Positions 54,394 through 64,000 of a DNA stretch of 64,000 nucleotides are shown in pieces. A program made the translations under genes and the position numbers. The stretch covers positions 27,938,894-28,002,893 of the forward strand of contig CM020618.1 of NCBI GenBank assembly GCA_009829735.1, given 5' to 3'. The notes under the pieces are model-generated. The model ran no database searches and was not told the origin of the DNA. It saw only the letters and a program-made list of their open reading frames with translations. Within the stretch, counting starts at the first letter, position 1. Every line of letters starts with the position of its first letter. The DNA is from Pyropia yezoensis (Eukaryota > Rhodophyta > Bangiophyceae > Bangiales > Bangiaceae).

Positions 54394-56325
54394 ATGGCGT
54401 CGGGTCAGGGCTTTCACTTCTCGCAGGACGAGACGCGCCGGACGGTCATGACCGCCGACACGAACGAGCAGTCGTCGGCGGCGCCGTTCTACAGTGGCGG
54501 TACTGCGGCCATAGCCAGCGGCGGCTCGTGGCCTACTGTCCCGCAGGGACCGCCCTTGCCCAACCCTGCCTGGGCGGCCCATTCTCTGCCAGGGGCAAGT
54601 GTCGCTGCCGAGCACGGGCGGCGCAGCGCTGTGCTTCCTGCACCGCCAGTGGCGGTCGTTGTGCCTAGCGGCGCTCGTCCTCGGGCTGAGCGCGCTGCCA
54701 CCCCTCCTCCTGCGCCTCCAGCACCCTCTACTCAACGGACGCGCAATGGACGTCGGCCTTCGCGCGCTTTGAACATGCAGCAGCGGTCTCGCTCTCCCCT
54801 CCCACCCGGCTCTGCGGGTCCTGCCGTCCTGGAGTCGGCCCCTTGGACGGACGCCGAGGAAGACGATCTCGGGGTCCGTGACGTCCTCACCATGGTCAAG
54901 CGGAGCTTCGCGACGGTGCGGGGCGCGTTGACGGAGCAGCGCGCAAAGACTGACGACATGGCGCGCCAGGTGGCCGCCGGTATGTCGAAGATCGATGCAC
55001 TGGCTGTCGCGCTGGAGCAGAGCATGGCGGCGCATGCCGCTTCCCAGGGGACTCTGATGGACATAAACGATCGCATCCAGCAAATCAAGGATGCTCTGAA
55101 CGACGGCAGTGGCGCTCAAGAGCCAGCGGCTGCCGTCGAGGACTCCTTTGCTTGGGTGCCGGACTTGCGTGTATGTGGTCTCGCGGCGAGTGGGTCTGGT
55201 TGGCACAAAGGCGTCTGGAAGCGAGGGGCGTGTCAGGACATCGTCCGAATGGTGCCCAACATGATGGCTCGGGCGGATTGCGTTGAGTGTGCTTGAGTGG
55301 GTTGCTGTTGCGGTCTTGAACAACAACTCACATCTCACCGTGTCTTCTTTCTTGACCTGCTTCTCGCATTGCTCGCTTGGCGGGGACCACGACGACAGAA
55401 GGAGCTCTTGGCCATCCTCGCAGATGACTTCAGCAACGCCAAGTCGGCGTGGGACATCTGCAAGCCCACGGAGGAGCACCACGCCAAACTCGTGGTGCTG
55501 CTCATGGAGAGCCAGGGAGTATCCCCGGACGAGGCTACTGAGATGCTTCGTTCGCGCATGCCGTCGCGGAAGCGGAGTGGCAGCAAGGCGCCAGCAACGG
55601 TCGTTGTTTACCGCTGCATTAAGCGCGCCGTGTCTCATTTTTACGAGAGTTTGGGCAAGGCTGCCGTGAAGGCGTTTGTCTCGTCCGTCAACGAGTCTAC
55701 CGGAATGGGAAAGCAGCTTCCTTTCAAGAAGAGCAAGACTCGCACGGTTCTGACCCTCTCCCCAACGGACGCCGCCCACCTCTTGGAGGGTGACCGCTTC
55801 ATCGGTGAGGCCTTCTGCCACAAGGCTCTGCTGGCGGGGCTCGCCAACATGGTGGCGTCCATTGGCGCCGGCCATCTCCTTGAGGAGCCGGCACCCGGTG
55901 GCGGGGAGCCGACGATGGTGTGCCTGCTGGGGCACATGGCCTTTGTCGTCGTGAAGGTACGGGAGCATCTCAAGCTCCGTGCGTGTGAGGGCCCCGCGGG
56001 GACCTACTATGGGCAGCTCCCAGGTGGCATCAATGAGGGCCACCGTGAGCCGTGGATTCGGGAGCTGGTGCGGCTGGACTCTGTATACTGGCGTCTGTCC
56101 GCACCCCGCAACGGCCTGCGTCTTGCGGACGCGACCTCCTCCACGCGTGCGTCCCCGGACCGTCCAGCCCCCCCCGCTCTGACCGGGCTAGCTGGTGAGA
56201 ATGCAGCTGCAGCTGCGGCGCCTGGAGGCGGCGGTGCCGCTCCACAGGCGGTCGTCGGCGGGGGCGGCGCCGGCTACGACGCGATGGTGACGCAGGGTGG
56301 GGGACTGTTGGAGCAGCTGGACTGA
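54394..56325 (+). CDS. Accessory protein gene of copy B, possible intron
   Basis: Opens at the ATG at 54394 (MASGQGFHFSQDETRRTVM) and is homologous to the copy A accessory gene to its end (GGGLLEQLD, stop at 56325). Order: disordered Pro/Ala region with SRSPLPPGS, acidic patch WTDAEEDD, predicted coiled coil (about 160-245), then a conserved globular half with KAPATVVVYRCIKRAVSHFY, KAFVSSVNESTGMGKQLP and GHREPWIRELVRLDSVYWRL. Between FAWV (about 55155) and KELLAIL (55399) is a segment absent from copy A that contains stops. It ends in GACAG and could be an intron: a GTGCCG donor at 55156 would keep the frame, whereas the better-looking GTATGT donor at 55169 would not. It may therefore be a spliced gene or an inserted, broken one. 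No known domain is recognised. Confidence 0.7.
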
Positions 56326-56831
56326 GAGCGATGATGTGCGCGCATCAGGGAGGTGTAGCACAGTCAGCGTGCGACTGCGTGCCTGACGGTGTCGATGCGT
56401 GAGGGGGGTGAGGTAGCGCTCGTAGCAGGGCGGCGTGTAACGCCGGCTGGATGCCGATGACGACCTGCACAGCAGTAGACAGCTGCGCACACCCTGCGAA
56501 TAGCACTCGTCCTGTAGCCCAGCTAAATGCATGTTTTTCCACCCTCCGATCCGCATACGCCAGCTGCCGTGGCACTGCCATGCGACCCACCACATGTCAC
56601 CAGCACGGCTGCTAAATATGGCCTGCATTAAGAAACGCGTTAAGCACCCACGCGCGTGCTTAGCGAATGACGTGCACAGCGTCGCGTCGATGAGGTCACC
56701 TGGTTTCCTGGCCGTGTCTCCTGACGAGTCGCGAGCGTGCCCACGAGAGAGTGAACTCAACCGCGACGAAAATCGGCTAGTCTTATGGCCCACAGCTCTC
56801 GGCCCACCACCGAAGCGAGGCCGAAAAATCG

Positions 56832-56860
56832 CGTCGTTCAAATCAGCATATCCTGTGACG
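56832..56860 (-). repeat. Right terminal inverted repeat of copy B
   Basis: Read on the minus strand from 56860 it begins CGTCACAGGATATGCTGATT. Just inside on the plus strand lies CCGAAAAATCGC, also present at the right end of copy A, and a second CGAAAATC motif lies about 50 bp further in at both right ends. Confidence 0.75.
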
Positions 56861-58208
56861 CCAGCACGGTGTAGGAGACGGAGAGAGATCCGCCCTGTTC
56901 CTCTGGTATCTACTCTGGGTTGCGTGAAGGTTGGGGGGGGGGGTGGGGGGCTCGCCACCGCCACCACCACTGCCACCCCCACCGCCACTGCCGCGGCCGC
57001 CTTCCGTCGCCGCCTTCCTCCTGCAGCCCGGATGGGCAGCTGCTGCAGCGTCGCTTGCGCCCAATGGTTGCTCCAGGAACAAGGGCGGGACGCCGCTGCC
57101 CTGTCGCGCCCACTGACTTCTTGTGCTGCTCGCGAGGCGACCCGCCTGCAGGCACACCAAAAGTGTCCCCTCCGCGGCGGCCAGCTGTCCCCTTGCGTTT
57201 GATCTCGCAGAGGATGCTCGCCCGAGACGACCACGAGCCGGGGCAGCTAGGCGGTGACGCTACTGACCACAACGCACCGGTGGAGGTCGGGCAGGCGAGG
57301 GGGGAAGGGAGGGGGGGGGGGGAGCGAGGGCGGGGGGGGGATCGGGGGGGCTGCTGCCGCCACCGCTGCCGCCGCCGCCGCCGCCTCTTAACGCAACCAA
57401 ATAGAGAGACAGCCACCCAACCCCGCCTCCCTGCGCCGCTGTAGCCCCCTTGGTCAAGCGCCGTGGACCCTCCCCGATGCACCCGACAGGGCCAATAGGC
57501 GGGCTGGTGTGCCTCCTTGGCCGCGCCCCTCGACGGGCGGTCGCCGTCGTCCCCCGAGTCTCGACGGCCGCCGCAGCGCCCGGCGGCTGTTTGCTGCTTG
57601 CCCATCCTGCCCACGAGCGCCTGAGGTGATCCCAACGTCAGACGAGCGCGCCGACCCCTCTTGTTTTTTGTTTTCTTCTCTTTTTGTACAGGTACCTCCG
57701 AGCGCCACCGGCTCGCCGCCGCTGCCTCGCGCGCCGCGCCGGCTGGGGACGTGGGTGCGTCGGCCGCCGCAGCGGCCATGGCCTGCCAAGCAACGACCCT
57801 CGACGTGGCCAACGATCGTGGGCAAAAGCGGGAAGCGGAGAGGGGGAGGGGGGGTTGCATCCCCGGCACGCAAATGGTGGCGTGCGCGCCCCCCAACGGA
57901 CCAATTAAGTGGCGCCCGTCCCCCAGCCCCCCCCGCCCCCCTCCCCCCAAGGTCGGTGGTGTGAAGTGGGGCAAGAGGCGGGGGGGAGGAGGAAGGGAGA
58001 CCAGAGGCGGAGCCCCCCCCAGCCGGGGACGAGCGGGACAAGGTGCGGGCCAGACGGCAGGCACCGCAGACCCCTCCCCCTCCTACCCCAACGCGCTGGA
58101 ACGGCCTAGACGGCTCCCCGCCTTCCACGCCTGCACCCCCATCCCGCTCACGCTCTCTCCGTGGCTCCCTTGTCCCCGCCCGTGCGGTCGTGATCCGCTT
58201 GCGACCAC

Positions 58209-58262
58209 GGTGCGCACCGCACCGGTGCGCACCGCACCGGTGCGCACCGCACCGGTGCGCGT
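58209..58262. repeat. 15-bp tandem repeat
   Basis: Three perfect copies and a partial fourth of GGTGCGCACCGCACC. Each unit contains the palindrome GGTGCGCACC, so the array can form several alternative hairpins. Confidence 0.9.
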
Positions 58263-60599
58263 GCGCGGGGGGGAGCGGCGGCGGCGGCGGTGGCGGCGGC
58301 GGTGGCGGCGGCGGCGGGCCTGCAGGGCGGTGCGGGGGGGGGGGGCGACGCTGCAGCTACGGCCGCCGCTGACGACTGGAGGAAGCTGGGAGCCGCGGCC
58401 GCTCGATCTTTGTAGCGTACACGGGGTGGGCAGCGGGCGGCGGAGGGGGGCGGAGGGGGGTGGGGGGCGGGGGGGGGTGGAGGCCATGGTCGTGGAAGGC
58501 TGGGCGGTCGAGGGGGGGGGAGGGGGAGAGCCGTGGGGGCGGCGGGTCTCGCCGAGCACCTCTCGGCCGGCATCGGGGAGGGGGGGGGGGTGACGACGGC
58601 GGCGATGAGGGGGGGGGGGGGGGGGTGGGGGCGGCGGCGGGCGCCACCTTAACGGTAGGGTTTTGTGGGCTCCCGCGTCTGGAGGGACGACGCACCGTGG
58701 CGACGGCGGCACCGACAGCCACAGGGGGAAGGACGTGAAGGTGCAGGGGGAGGGCGGTGGTGCTTGGGATACGCGCGCGACTGTAGGCGGCGGTAGGTGT
58801 GTAGGGGGGGGGGGGTGGGGGTGGTAAGGGGTAGGGTTGGGGGGGTGATGGGGCGCCAACGGCGCCGGCCACGGGCACTTGCCCCACCAGTCGATGAGCA
58901 CGTATTGGTCGGGCCGGTAGCCGCCTCGGCGGTGGCCGCTGTGGCAGCGTCCCCATCTGCCAGCGTGTCCCGTGACCATCTACCTATCTGGCTGCCGGCG
59001 ATTGCAGCTACCCTACCGACGTTCTTGTGTGTCCTTGACTTTGTCCGAGCCAGACGTGTCGTTGCCGCGCCTGGAGCAATTACGCCCCCTCCTACAACGG
59101 CCTTCACCCCGGCCGCCACGCATCTGTTGTCAGCCAACGGTGTCCACACACACCCCGCCTCCGCCCCCCCCTCCCCCCCCCCCCGCCACCTCACGCCGTC
59201 GTCAGCGGACACCACAGCTCACAGGCCGCAGAGGGCTTCAGCGGCAAGCACCTTGCTCTCCCACCCACTGGCGTTGACGGCGGACGAGGGAAACGGCGCT
59301 CGCCGCAGGCGCACTCCCCCCCCCGAGCCCAAGAGCCTTCTGTACTGTACAGTACATGTAAGGATAGTACCCCCCCCCCCCCCCCCCCCCCGCACACGCC
59401 CACGGCATTGGGGGCTCCGCAGAGCCCTGCGGTCGTCACCTACGGCGGCCGCCGTGGGTGACACCGTCACGGCCCGTTGGCCGCAGGTTTGGCACGCCCC
59501 CGCACGAGGCGGCGGCGGCAGCTGCCGGGGGGGGGGGGGTGGCTCGGCGAGAGGAGTAGGAAGGGGGGGCGAGCGAGCGGCGGGCGTGTCTGCCTACCAC
59601 ACCCCCCACCGCTCACGGCTGCGGGGGGTGGCGTCAAAGAGGGGGGTGGCGAGCGCGTTTGGGGGGGCGTGGCGGGGGCGTCACGATGCGCCGACCCCGC
59701 GCCACGGGGCGCCGCGCCACGCCTGCGCCGCGAGCGCCTGGCGGGGCGCGCCCCCGGCGGGGCCACGCGTCGCCAGTGGCCGGCAGCCGGCTGCCGCTGC
59801 CTCGGTGCGGTCATTGGCATTCCCCCGCTCCTGCGTCGGCGTCGGCCGCCGCCCGCCCGTCGCAAACGGCGCAGGCGTTGGTGCGTGAGCGGGGCCTGTC
59901 GTTGCGATGGCGGACTGCCGTTGGGGGCGGGCGAACAGGCTTGCGTGGGGGGGCAGGGGGTTGTGCGACCCCCCTGAGGGTGTTCGTCGTACCGCTTGCG
60001 TTCCGTGGCACAGTGCAGGTGGTCACTTTCGAAAAAGCGGTGCTACTCACGCCGGGCTGCGGCGACAGCAAGGGAGTAGGCCGCCCGGCGGACGCCGCGG
60101 TGCTGGTGGCGCTTCAGGCTGGCTGCCGACGGGAGCGACCTCACCGACGAGGTGGGAAGGGTGAGCTGGATTGGTTGTTGTTGCCCCGTGTGGCGCTCGG
60201 CCTCCCCCAGCCCATCGTGAGGACGGCACGTGTGCAAGGGGAGATGGACGGGAGAAGGAGGAGGGGGTGGAAGCAAAGCGGCAAGTTGGTTGGGGCGGGG
60301 CGGGGAAGAGGAAGGGCGTCGGCATGGCAGTCAACTGGGGCTCGTACCGAGAGTGACCAGGGGCAGCCCGCGCTGGCTGCGTCTTTCACGGCATCGTTGC
60401 GCTCGGCCGAGGGTCCGCCGTGCAGCTATCTGGGCATGACATCGTCACCTCCCTTCCAGGCCGCGTTGAGCCTGACGGCGGCCACCAGGAAGTGCCTCCA
60501 CCACCGTCTTCCCTCTCCCACTCTGCGTTTCTCATTCTTTTTGGACTTTGGCCAACCGCCCGTCCATCTCGTCGCACAGCCTGTTCATCCTGACCAGCG

Positions 60600-60836
60600 A
60601 TGGCCACCCATGGATGGCGCAACTGCATAGGAGTGGAGAAAGAACGAGAAGCGCTGCCGCAGGATACGGAAGCCCTCCTTTGGGGCTATTTCATTCTATT
60701 CAGCACCACTTCAGTTGTTTTTACTCTCTCCGCCCGAGCGCCGTCTTTGGGCTGCCCCCTCCACCCCAGTGTCTTGGTGTCAGTCGCGCCCTCGGGGAGC
60801 GTGCGCCCCACCCGTCACGCCGTGCTGGCTGGGTGA
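60600..60836 (+). CDS. Candidate small membrane protein, possibly the first exon of a gene
   Basis: A 78-codon frame from an ATG at 60600. Its first half reads like a real protein rather than GC-biased noise: GWRNCIGVEKEREALPQDTE followed by a hydrophobic stretch LLWGYFILFSTTSVVFTLSA that could cross a membrane once. The second half is Pro/Ser/Arg-rich and may be intronic read-through. I do not recognise a family. It could be the first exon of a small multi-exon gene, like the Hub1 and Yippee genes here, with later exons before about 61.0 kb. Confidence 0.28.
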   Translation: MATHGWRNCIGVEKEREALPQDTEALLWGYFILFSTTSVVFTLSARAPSLGCPLHPSVLVSVAPSGSVRPTRHAVLAG

Positions 60837-62123
60837 CACCATCGATCCAGGCGCCGCATACCACTCTGCCGTGCGAGGCCCCTTTTTCGGTGCTCTGTGC
60901 AGAGCCCAGTCACAGTCCGCTGTCCCGTCTGTGCTTCTCCCACGACCGGAAATACAACCACTTGAGGAACTTGCAAGGCAAATACGACTGACGCAAGGCC
61001 GGCGGCGTGCAGCGTCAGGCGTCTACCTCTGTGCAAGGACCCCCCCCCGCCGTCGCAGCCGTGGGCCCGCCAGACGCACCGTGCAATCGACCAAGGGCAT
61101 CCCCCCCCTTCCCTCTCTCCCGCCGACAGGGCGGGGGGCACCCATGCCTGCCGTCCTGCTGGCGCTGGCATCGTCGTCGCCGCCCCCCTCCCCGCCCCCC
61201 GTTCACCCGCCGCCACACCCGTACTCCCTGACGCCCCTGACGGTTCCGGCTCCTCCCCCTCCACCCCGCCCCCCCCCCCCTCCCCCGCGCCGTCCACCAT
61301 CCACAGTCAGGGCGCGGGGCGCCCCCCCCTTTTTCACGGCCACCCCCGCCCGCCTGCCGTGGTGGCGCCGGCGGCGGCCTTCCAGCGCGGCAATAGCTCT
61401 CCCGTAAGGCTAACTGGTGGTTTCTGGCGAGGAGCTGGGCGGCCGGCGGGGGGAGCGGAGGGAGCAGTTTGGATTTGGGCTGGGGTAGGGAGGCCGAGGA
61501 CCGGCAGGGGGATAGAGAGCATGTGGGGCGGGGGGGGGGGGGGGGGGGGGGTGGGGGGATGGGGCTTAGACGGGGAAGCGCCAGCAACGGGCACTGTCTG
61601 AGGCGCGACGAGGGGAGGGGCGAGCTGGGCGCGGGGGTAAGGGATGGCTGCGAATGGGCGAGCGGGGACAGCGGGGGCGGAGCCACGGGCGCGGCCAACG
61701 CGGCGGTGAGTGAGTCCCCTGTGGGCGTCGTGACCGCCACCCCGCGGGGCTGCAGCGGCGGGCCGCCCCGCGGGTCGCGGCGCGGGCGCGTGTGGCTGCC
61801 GCCACCCACCGGGGAGGCGGTGCTGGCGGGGCGCCGCGGTCGCGGCGGGGGCGTGGTACTTGAGCCCCCCCCGCGCACGCAACGTGCCGCCCGCTCCAAC
61901 CCCCCTCAGTGTACGTGACAGCCCCGCCCAGTCGCCGCTGTCGCTCCAGTTCCCGTCAGTGACCGTCTCTCCGACGCCCAACCCTTTTTCTTTGTGTGGC
62001 ATCTCGCTCCACCCCCCCCCATCCCCTCCCCCGTCCCCCTCCGCTTCCGCTTCCCTTTCTTCCCCCCCCCGGATCTCTGCTCTTCCCCCCCCCTCTTCCC
62101 TTCCACCCTCCTTCCCCTCGACT

Positions 62124-62792
62124 ATGGCGCCAGCTCGGGGCCGCCGCCTGTTCCCCTCTGCGGCCGTCGCGGTCACGGCGGCCCTCTTCCTCTGCGCAGA
62201 CGCCGCACCCTCCGTCTCCAGTGGCGTGTCCACCCCCTTTGTCCCCCCCATGTGGTGCAGCGTGATGAGCTGTGCCGAGGCGGGCGCCGCCGCCGAGTGC
62301 CTCAACGACGCATCTGCCACCATCACGTGCGCCGAGTACGCTGCCTACGAGGGCGTGTGTGGGGATGCGGCGGTGGCGTGCCTCGGCGCTGACCTCCCCC
62401 GCCCCCCCCGGTGCAGCATCGGCGACTCAGACTGTGAGGGCGACGCAGAGGGCTGCGCCGCCGCCGCCGCGTCGTGCCTCCACGGCTTTGAGGGGGCCGC
62501 CGCGTCGGCGACGCCGCCGCCGCCGTCACGGCCGTCGGTACCGCGGCCGGGGTGTGTGGACCACCCCGCCGACGGGGGCCCGGTGTGCCCCGCGTACCGC
62601 ACCTGCATGTCGGCGGCGGACTGTGGGAAGTGGGCGGGGGCGGCCATGGCGTGCGTCGCGCCCGCGGGGGAGCGGCAGTGCACGCCCAGCCGGTGCCGCC
62701 AGATGGCGGAGGGCGGCCTTGGCTGCAAGCCGGCCGGCGCGTGCACCCGTGACTGCCGGCCGGGGGGGTACTGCACGCCTCTCTACTGCTGA
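62124..62792 (+). CDS. Secreted cysteine-rich protein
   Basis: Single exon of 222 residues from the ATG at 62124, preceded by a C/T-rich leader; the frame is open upstream without a better start. MAPARGRRLFPSAAVAVTAALFLCADAAPS is split into a basic start, a hydrophobic core and a small-residue cleavage region, a classical signal peptide. The mature part has 22 cysteines in two clusters: about 45-125 (WCSVMSC, ECLND, ITCAEY, VCGDAAVACL, RCSIGDSDC) and about 143-222 (GCVDHP, VCPAYRTC, DCGKW, RCRQM, CTRDCRPGGYCTPLYC). They are joined by a Pro/Ser linker, and the chain ends in Cys. The even number and secretion suggest a disulfide-rich extracellular or cell-wall protein. I do not recognise the family and infer no activity. 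Confidence 0.75.
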   Translation: MAPARGRRLFPSAAVAVTAALFLCADAAPSVSSGVSTPFVPPMWCSVMSCAEAGAAAECLNDASATITCAEYAAYEGVCGDAAVACLGADLPRPPRCSIGDSDCEGDAEGCAAAAASCLHGFEGAAASATPPPPSRPSVPRPGCVDHPADGGPVCPAYRTCMSAADCGKWAGAAMACVAPAGERQCTPSRCRQMAEGGLGCKPAGACTRDCRPGGYCTPLYC

Positions 62793-64000
62793 CGTGGCGG
62801 TGCCCGGGCGCCACGTGGGCCCATGGGTACGCGCGGGGGACGGCGTTTGGACGGGTACGCACCCCACCGTGGCTGCCTTGAGGAGAACTGATTTGGAGGG
62901 AGGCAGGCGGGAAGGGAGGGGGCGGGGGGGAGGGTGGGGGGGGGGTGAATAGGGGGGAGCGGGGCGCCTGCCACGCTCTTGATTTTTTTCTTTACCGTCC
63001 TGACTGGGTCCGCCCCCTGCCTATGCCCGCCCGCCTCGCCGCGGCGGCAGCAGTGTGGGACAACTGTGCACAACTGGAGGCCCCGCCGGGTCAAACGACA
63101 CGGTCGTAGCAACAGGAAGCCCGCGCGCCGCGGTCACGCTGCGCGCGGGCGCGCCACCCACCGCGGACACACGCCGCTGCCGCCGCTGCTGCTGCTCGTC
63201 ACGCTCCCCCAGCCCCCAGCCCCACGGAAGGGCGGGCGGGGTGGAGGGGGAAGGGGGGGAAGTGCTCCCAGCTGTCTTTCCGTCGACCCTTCGCGACGTT
63301 TCCCTCCCCCACCCGTCGCCTTTGCCGCCCGGCGAACCATGCAGCCAGCCCGGGCGACCACCCAGCAGCGCGGGCAGCATCGCCATGTGCCCCCCCCCGC
63401 GCTGCGGTCTGCTGCCGTTCGTGTCTTAAGCGTCAAACAAAGACCAGGGGGTCGCACCCTGACACAGCTGCTCGGTGGGAGGTGTCCGTCGCGCCGCAAG
63501 GATGGCAGACAGAAAACCGAATGAGAGAACAGTATGTATGTATGTACAGTACATTCAGTCAGTACAGGGTGGTGAGTTCGGTGGCGTTGGCAGCACACTC
63601 CGTGGTCCCCACGCCAACGGCGGGTGCTCGGACGAGGCGTGAAGGGCTGCAGCATCCCGCCCCACCCACCTCCTTCCCGCGCCTCGTCGCAACCGGGGTT
63701 TTAAAGCCACCGGGGTCTTGACGCCTGGCTGGAGGGGAGGGGCCGTTTTGATCAGACAGGGAAAGTGGTGCGCCGCCAACCGTCTCAGTTGTATGTAGAG
63801 TACATACTGCGTGTATGTACTGTACATACGGTACAGTACCTGCATACCACAAAGGCGGTACAAAGAAAGGACTGGAAAGGCCGTTCGTGAAAGGACTGGA
63901 AGACTAAATTAACGTTGGGCTGCCAATACGATGTTTCGCTGCCCGTGTTAGTTGAGGCTGTGTAAAATATTATGGGTGCTACTTTGTTTTACACGGCGTC
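62793..64000. other. Right end without a supported gene
   Basis: About 1.2 kb downstream of the cysteine-rich gene. A T run at about 62985-62995 and mixed GC-rich sequence come first; from about 63.5 kb the DNA is less GC-rich. The latter part contains short GTAC-centred palindromes: ATGTACAGTACAT-like at about 63543, GTATGTAGAGTACATAC at 63791-63807 and GTATGTACTGTACATAC at 63813-63829. It also has a direct repeat AAAGGACTGGAA near 63866 and 63890. Confidence 0.5.
63791..63829. repeat. Pair of GTAC-centred palindromes
   Basis: GTATGTAGAGTACATAC (7-base arms) and GTATGTACTGTACATAC (8-base arms) lie five bases apart. The arms are nearly the same sequence, so the pair is both a direct and an inverted repeat. 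Confidence 0.85.

Larger units (their letters stand above)
47240..56860. mobile_element. Two-gene DNA transposon, copy B (CACTA/Plavaka-like)
   Basis: About 9.62 kb in the same orientation as copy A, beginning only 119 bp after its end. Left end CGTCACGGGAAATGACATTG at 47240; right end at 56860 reads CGTCACAGGATATGCTG on the minus strand. The dinucleotide CC flanks both ends (47238-47239 and 56861-56862). Internal order is the same: a left arm of about 1.9 kb (with a weak 291-codon frame I do not count), transposase on the minus strand, a divergent spacer of 2 kb, accessory gene on the plus strand, right arm of 0.5 kb. The spacer lacks an obvious 120-bp array but contains a strong hairpin. 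It is less decayed than copy A, with roughly three breaks in the transposase. Confidence 0.82.
56863..62123. other. Long gene-poor, homopolymer-rich region
   Basis: About 5.3 kb of mostly G- or C-run DNA. Notable items: purine-rich tracts at 57297-57350 and 58445-58630, a 15-bp tandem repeat at 58209-58262, a C run of about 22 near 59370-59391, the palindrome TGTACTGTACAGTACA at 59341-59356, and a G run of about 25 near 61531-61555. Long frames on both strands are low-complexity and overlap each other, and I recognise no protein in them. One small frame at 60600 is listed separately. The last 100 bases, C/T-rich, look like the leader of the cysteine-rich gene. Confidence 0.5.

Noticed and set aside
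37078-56860. Possibility that copies A and B are retroelements or virus-derived elements
   Set aside because: No reverse transcriptase, integrase, protease, capsid or long direct terminal repeats were seen; inverted ends and a zinc-finger transposase indicate a DNA transposon.
57661-58593. 310-codon plus-strand frame
   Set aside because: Passes through the 15-bp tandem repeat and G runs; frames on both strands are open throughout this segment.

Overview
The window reads as nuclear DNA of a GC-rich alga. Coding regions are very GC-rich at third positions, most genes are single-exon, and the few introns (about 185 to 290 bp) nearly all start with GTACGT. A plant-type nitrate reductase, a PAPS transporter suited to heavy polysaccharide sulfation, an INO80 actin-related protein, Hub1 and Yippee mark it as a photosynthetic eukaryote. 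A red alga of the Porphyra/Pyropia type is my best guess; that is inference, because no marker of a particular lineage is present.

Layout. 1-2.5 kb holds no convincing gene but has a triplet array and a long hairpin. 2.5-14.8 kb is gene-dense: an isocitrate lyase/PEP mutase-family enzyme (+, one intron), Arp5 (-), an acidic ankyrin-repeat protein (+), a Yippee protein split into small exons (-), and a secreted protein with a Hedgehog/intein-type Hint domain (-). An unrecognised gene lies at 17.5-18.6 kb. At 20.6-23.1 kb a three-exon Hub1/UBL5 gene and a PAPS transporter diverge from a shared 737-bp spacer. After a long gene-poor stretch, nitrate reductase (28.6-31.4 kb, +) and a bZIP factor (31.9-34.2 kb, -) converge tail to tail. 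A cysteine-rich secreted protein lies near the right end (62.1-62.8 kb).

The most unusual part is 37.1-56.9 kb. Two diverged copies of one large DNA transposon lie head to tail, 119 bp apart. Each copy is about 10 kb and has imperfect terminal inverted repeats beginning CG(T/A)CACRGGA, with a possible 2-bp target duplication. Each carries a divergent gene pair: a zinc-finger transposase resembling the CACTA/Plavaka group on the minus strand, and an accessory gene with no known domain on the plus strand. Conservation of the accessory gene in both copies argues that it is part of the transposition system. Both copies look decayed.

Functional links are modest. Nitrate reductase and the PAPS transporter serve nitrate assimilation and sulfation of secreted polymers. 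Arp5, the bZIP factor and probably the ankyrin protein are nuclear. The Hint-domain and cysteine-rich proteins are probably secreted. No rRNA, tRNA, CRISPR array, reverse transcriptase or viral gene was recognised.
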